In this document: positions 30,210-31,986 of the stretch, piece after piece
Layout: each line of letters begins with the position of its first letter
Numbering within the stretch: position 1 is the first letter of the stretch
Assembly: GCA_039933785.1 (NCBI GenBank)
Contig: JBDTNL010000042.1
Location: forward strand, 1 to 31,986
Source: JBDTNL01 sp039933785
GTDB lineage: Bacteria > Acidobacteriota > Thermoanaerobaculia > Multivoradales > JAGPDF01
Length of the DNA stretch: 31,986 bases
Direction: 5' to 3'
Notes under the pieces: model-generated
Seen by the model: only the letters and a program-made list of their open reading frames with translations
Databases searched by the model: none
Told to the model about the DNA's origin: nothing
Made by a program: the position numbers and the translations under genes

Positions 30210-30764
30210 ATGAAGATCAATCGCGGATTCGCTACCACTGCAGCATCTCTCGTCGGAGCCGGGCTGCTTGCCCTCGCCGGGTGTGCCTCCTCCATCGTGC
30301 CGGAGCACACGCAGCACATGGACTCGGGGATCACCAAGGTCATCGAAACGTCGCTCGAAGTCAGCGACAAGGTGAAGGCCCGTCAGGTCGAGGTCGAGAC
30401 CCGGGAGAGCGTGGTGTATCTCACCGGCGTCGTGGATACAGAAGAGGCGCGGCGGGAAGCCGGGCGCATCGCGTGGCGCACCGAAGGCGTCGACGGCGTC
30501 GAGAACGATCTCACCGTGGGTGAGCGGACGGTCGGTAGCTGGGTCGACGACGTGATGATCAGCTCGAAGGTCAAGTCCAAGCTCATCGCCAACTCCGAGA
30601 TCAAGTCGGGCGACATCGACGTGAGCTCGTCGCAGGGCGTCGTGACGCTGATCGGCCGAGTCCGCTCGGCGACCATCAAGAGCGACGCGGACCGTATCGC
30701 GCGCGGCACCAAGGGCGTCAAGGACGTCAACAACGAGCTCTCGGTGGGCAAGATCAATCATTGA
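30210..30764 (+). CDS. BON-domain lipoprotein (OsmY-like)
   Basis: 184 residues. A lipoprotein signal peptide ends in the lipobox LALAGC (C25), so the protein is lipidated and probably periplasm-facing. Two BON domains follow: the first about 40-105 (VIETSLEVSDKVKARQVEVE, then SVVYLTGVVDTEEAR), the second about 112-180 (SSKVKSKLIANSEIKSGDID, then GVVTLIGRVRS and GVKDVNNELSV). BON domains bind phospholipid; OsmY-type proteins are induced by osmotic or general stress and protect the envelope. It is monocistronic, with a strong downstream hairpin. The shared dyads suggest co-regulation with the ice-binding/GlsB operon. A second ATG at 30205 is out of frame and stops after two codons. Confidence 0.93.
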   Translation: MKINRGFATTAASLVGAGLLALAGCASSIVPEHTQHMDSGITKVIETSLEVSDKVKARQVEVETRESVVYLTGVVDTEEARREAGRIAWRTEGVDGVENDLTVGERTVGSWVDDVMISSKVKSKLIANSEIKSGDIDVSSSQGVVTLIGRVRSATIKSDADRIARGTKGVKDVNNELSVGKINH

Positions 30765-30797
30765 GTGCAGTTCGAGCGCCGTTTGCTCGTACCGTGA

Positions 30798-30832
30798 CCG
30801 CTCCGTGTGACGAGTTCTGTCACGCGGAGCGG
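30798..30832 (+). terminator. Hairpin after the BON lipoprotein gene
   Basis: A 14-bp stem (30798-30811 with 30819-30832) with a single G-T wobble and a 7-nt loop GAGTTCT, 33 nt past the stop. It is followed by CCTGTTTC, a weak T-tract. A terminator is the likeliest role. The rest of the 204-nt gap up to 30968 holds no gene that I can support; its open frame is only a 5' extension of the next CDS. Confidence 0.65.
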
Positions 30833-30968
30833 CCTGTTTCACATAGCTGAGGCACAGGTCGCCGAGCGGTCGATGGCCGGCGGCGCCCGACGTCCCAGCG
30901 CACTCCGGAGGCTAGATGAGCGCACTCATGAGGGTCGCCCGAGTGACGCCAGGACGCGAGAGGTCTCG

Positions 30969-31979
30969 ATGGCGACGGTGAATAGGCAGATTGCTCTCGC
31001 CGCAAGGCCCGTAGGGCTGCCCCAGGTTTCCGATTTCCAGCTCCAGTACTCGCCCCGCCCGGTCGCCGTCGCCGGCGAGGTGCTCGTGCGCTCGGTGTTC
31101 CTGTCCCTTGACCCATACATGCGGGGCCGGATGAACGCGGCCGCGAGCTATGCCAGACCGGTCGCCATTGGAGAAGTCATGACCGGTGGGGTGGTCGGAC
31201 TGGTGGTGCAGTCGGAGGCCCCGGAGTTTCGCGAGGGCGATGCCGTCGTGGGAACTCTCGGTTGGCAGGAGTACGCTGTCGCGCCAGCCCGCGAGCTGCG
31301 CCAGGTGCCGTTCGGGGCCGGGTCGATCTCCAGGGCTCTAGGGGTGCTCGGCATGCCCGGCCTTACCGCGTACTTCGGACTTCTCGACATCGCCAACCCA
31401 CGGCGTGGCGAGACCGTGGTCATCTCCGGGGCCGCGGGCGCGGTCGGGATGATCGCCGGTCAGATCGCGCGAATCCAAGGCTGCCGCGTCGTCGGCGTGG
31501 CGGGATCCGACGCCAAGACGGCGTGGCTCCGCGACGAGCTGGGGTTCGACGCCGCGTTCAACTACAAGACGGACGATCTCGACGCCTCGTTACAGGAGCA
31601 TTGCCCGGACGGTATCGACGTCTACTTCGACAACGTCGGCGGGGCGATCACGGACGCCGTCATGCGACAGATCAATACCGGCGCCCGAATTTCGCTCTGT
31701 GGTCAGATCTCGCAGTACAACCTGGTACAACCCGAAATGGGGCCGCGCTGGCTGGGCCAGTTGACAGTCAAGCAAGGCCGGGCGCAGGGCTTTCTGATTT
31801 CCAGCTACGCGGATCGTTTCGCCGAGGGGCTCGGACGACTGAACCTCTGGCTGAAGCAGGGCAGCCTCAGATACCGCGAGGACATCGCACAGGGCATCGA
31901 AGCCGCGCCACAGGCATTCATCGGCATGCTGCAAGGGAAGAACGAGGGCAAGCAACTCGTGCAGCTGTCGGAGTCTTGA
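30969..31979 (+). CDS. NADP-dependent CurA-like 2-alkenal/enone reductase (MDR family)
   Basis: 336 residues. The ATG at 30969 gives the family N-terminus (MATVNRQIALAARPVGLP). The open frame from 30807 would include the upstream terminator hairpin and is rejected. GroES-like half with FLSLDPYMRGRMN; cofactor loop GAAGAVGMIAGQIA; GVAGSDAKTAWL for the NADP ribose-phosphate pocket; YFDNVGGAITDAV; and GPRWLGQLTVKQGRAQGF. These are typical of the prostaglandin reductase/leukotriene B4 dehydrogenase/CurA group, which reduces the C=C bond of alpha,beta-unsaturated aldehydes and ketones with NADPH. It lacks zinc ligands, as usual for the group. A role in detoxifying reactive carbonyls is likely. AGAGG upstream is a modest ribosome-binding site. 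The gene is complete, ending 7 nt before the window edge. Confidence 0.93.
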   Translation: MATVNRQIALAARPVGLPQVSDFQLQYSPRPVAVAGEVLVRSVFLSLDPYMRGRMNAAASYARPVAIGEVMTGGVVGLVVQSEAPEFREGDAVVGTLGWQEYAVAPARELRQVPFGAGSISRALGVLGMPGLTAYFGLLDIANPRRGETVVISGAAGAVGMIAGQIARIQGCRVVGVAGSDAKTAWLRDELGFDAAFNYKTDDLDASLQEHCPDGIDVYFDNVGGAITDAVMRQINTGARISLCGQISQYNLVQPEMGPRWLGQLTVKQGRAQGFLISSYADRFAEGLGRLNLWLKQGSLRYREDIAQGIEAAPQAFIGMLQGKNEGKQLVQLSES

Positions 31980-31986
31980 CCGATCC

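Noticed and set aside
1..31986. CRISPR arrays, tRNA or rRNA genes, insertion sequences, phage genes
   Set aside because: No regularly spaced short repeats, cloverleaf-like segments, rRNA signature stretches, transposase, integrase or terminal inverted repeats were recognised on reading either strand. This was by eye, without a search tool.

Overview
The window is GC-rich bacterial chromosome with dense genes on both strands. The mix of gene types resembles Acidobacteriota, perhaps Thermoanaerobaculia-like. It includes an M13 metallopeptidase, a very large secreted subtilase with a C-terminal beta domain opening CRVADTR, a eukaryote-like Ser/Thr kinase with a helical repeat tail, an IPTL-CTERM-type sorting signal and many sensor kinases. 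The assignment is inferred from remembered family distributions. No rRNA, tRNA, CRISPR array, insertion sequence or phage gene was seen, and no gene-free stretch exceeds about 260 bases.

Region 1 (33-5791, +): a secreted UshA-like metallophosphatase with several metal-ligand positions replaced, followed by a tight five-gene cluster. The cluster holds a helical protein, an SPFH protein with a C-terminal zinc ribbon, and three proteins that each start with a zinc ribbon, two of them with C-terminal membrane hairpins. It recalls the YdjG/YdjI part of Bacillus envelope-stress operons but has no PspA. Region 2 (5869-10401, -): one large secreted S8 protease with its own intrinsic terminator.

Region 3 (10499-12624): a direct repeat of about 640 bp carries two secreted four-cysteine paralogues, both 184 codons. 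They flank an oppositely oriented nucleotidyltransferase gene and a small overlapping partner that appears to start at CTG. Region 4 (12692-19769, +): a Ser/Thr kinase, also with an apparent CTG start behind a strong Shine-Dalgarno; an M13 peptidase; then a truncated receiver-domain gene whose stop overlaps the TTG start of a hybrid histidine kinase (PAS-PAS-HisKA-HATPase-REC-HPt).

Region 5 (19806-26418): metabolic genes. These are a VOC protein, a GH133 glycogen debranching enzyme, a 3-hydroxyacyl-CoA dehydrogenase coupled to an atypical SDR, a small GGDEF protein, a ferritin-like protein and a zinc-type MDR oxidoreductase. Region 6 (26475-30832): a likely stress or surface regulon. An ice-binding (DUF3494) protein is coupled to a GlsB/YeaQ membrane protein, next to a NarL-type two-component system and a BON-domain lipoprotein. 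Both non-regulator transcription units carry a pair of GTAG-N3-STRC dyads, with the proximal dyad centre exactly 31 nt before a TAG-type -10 box. This is the most striking unexplained signal in the window. Region 7 (30969-31979): a CurA-like NADP-dependent reductase.

Starts were often reassigned from the longest open frame using ribosome-binding sites, stop/start overlaps and family boundaries, as stated in each entry.
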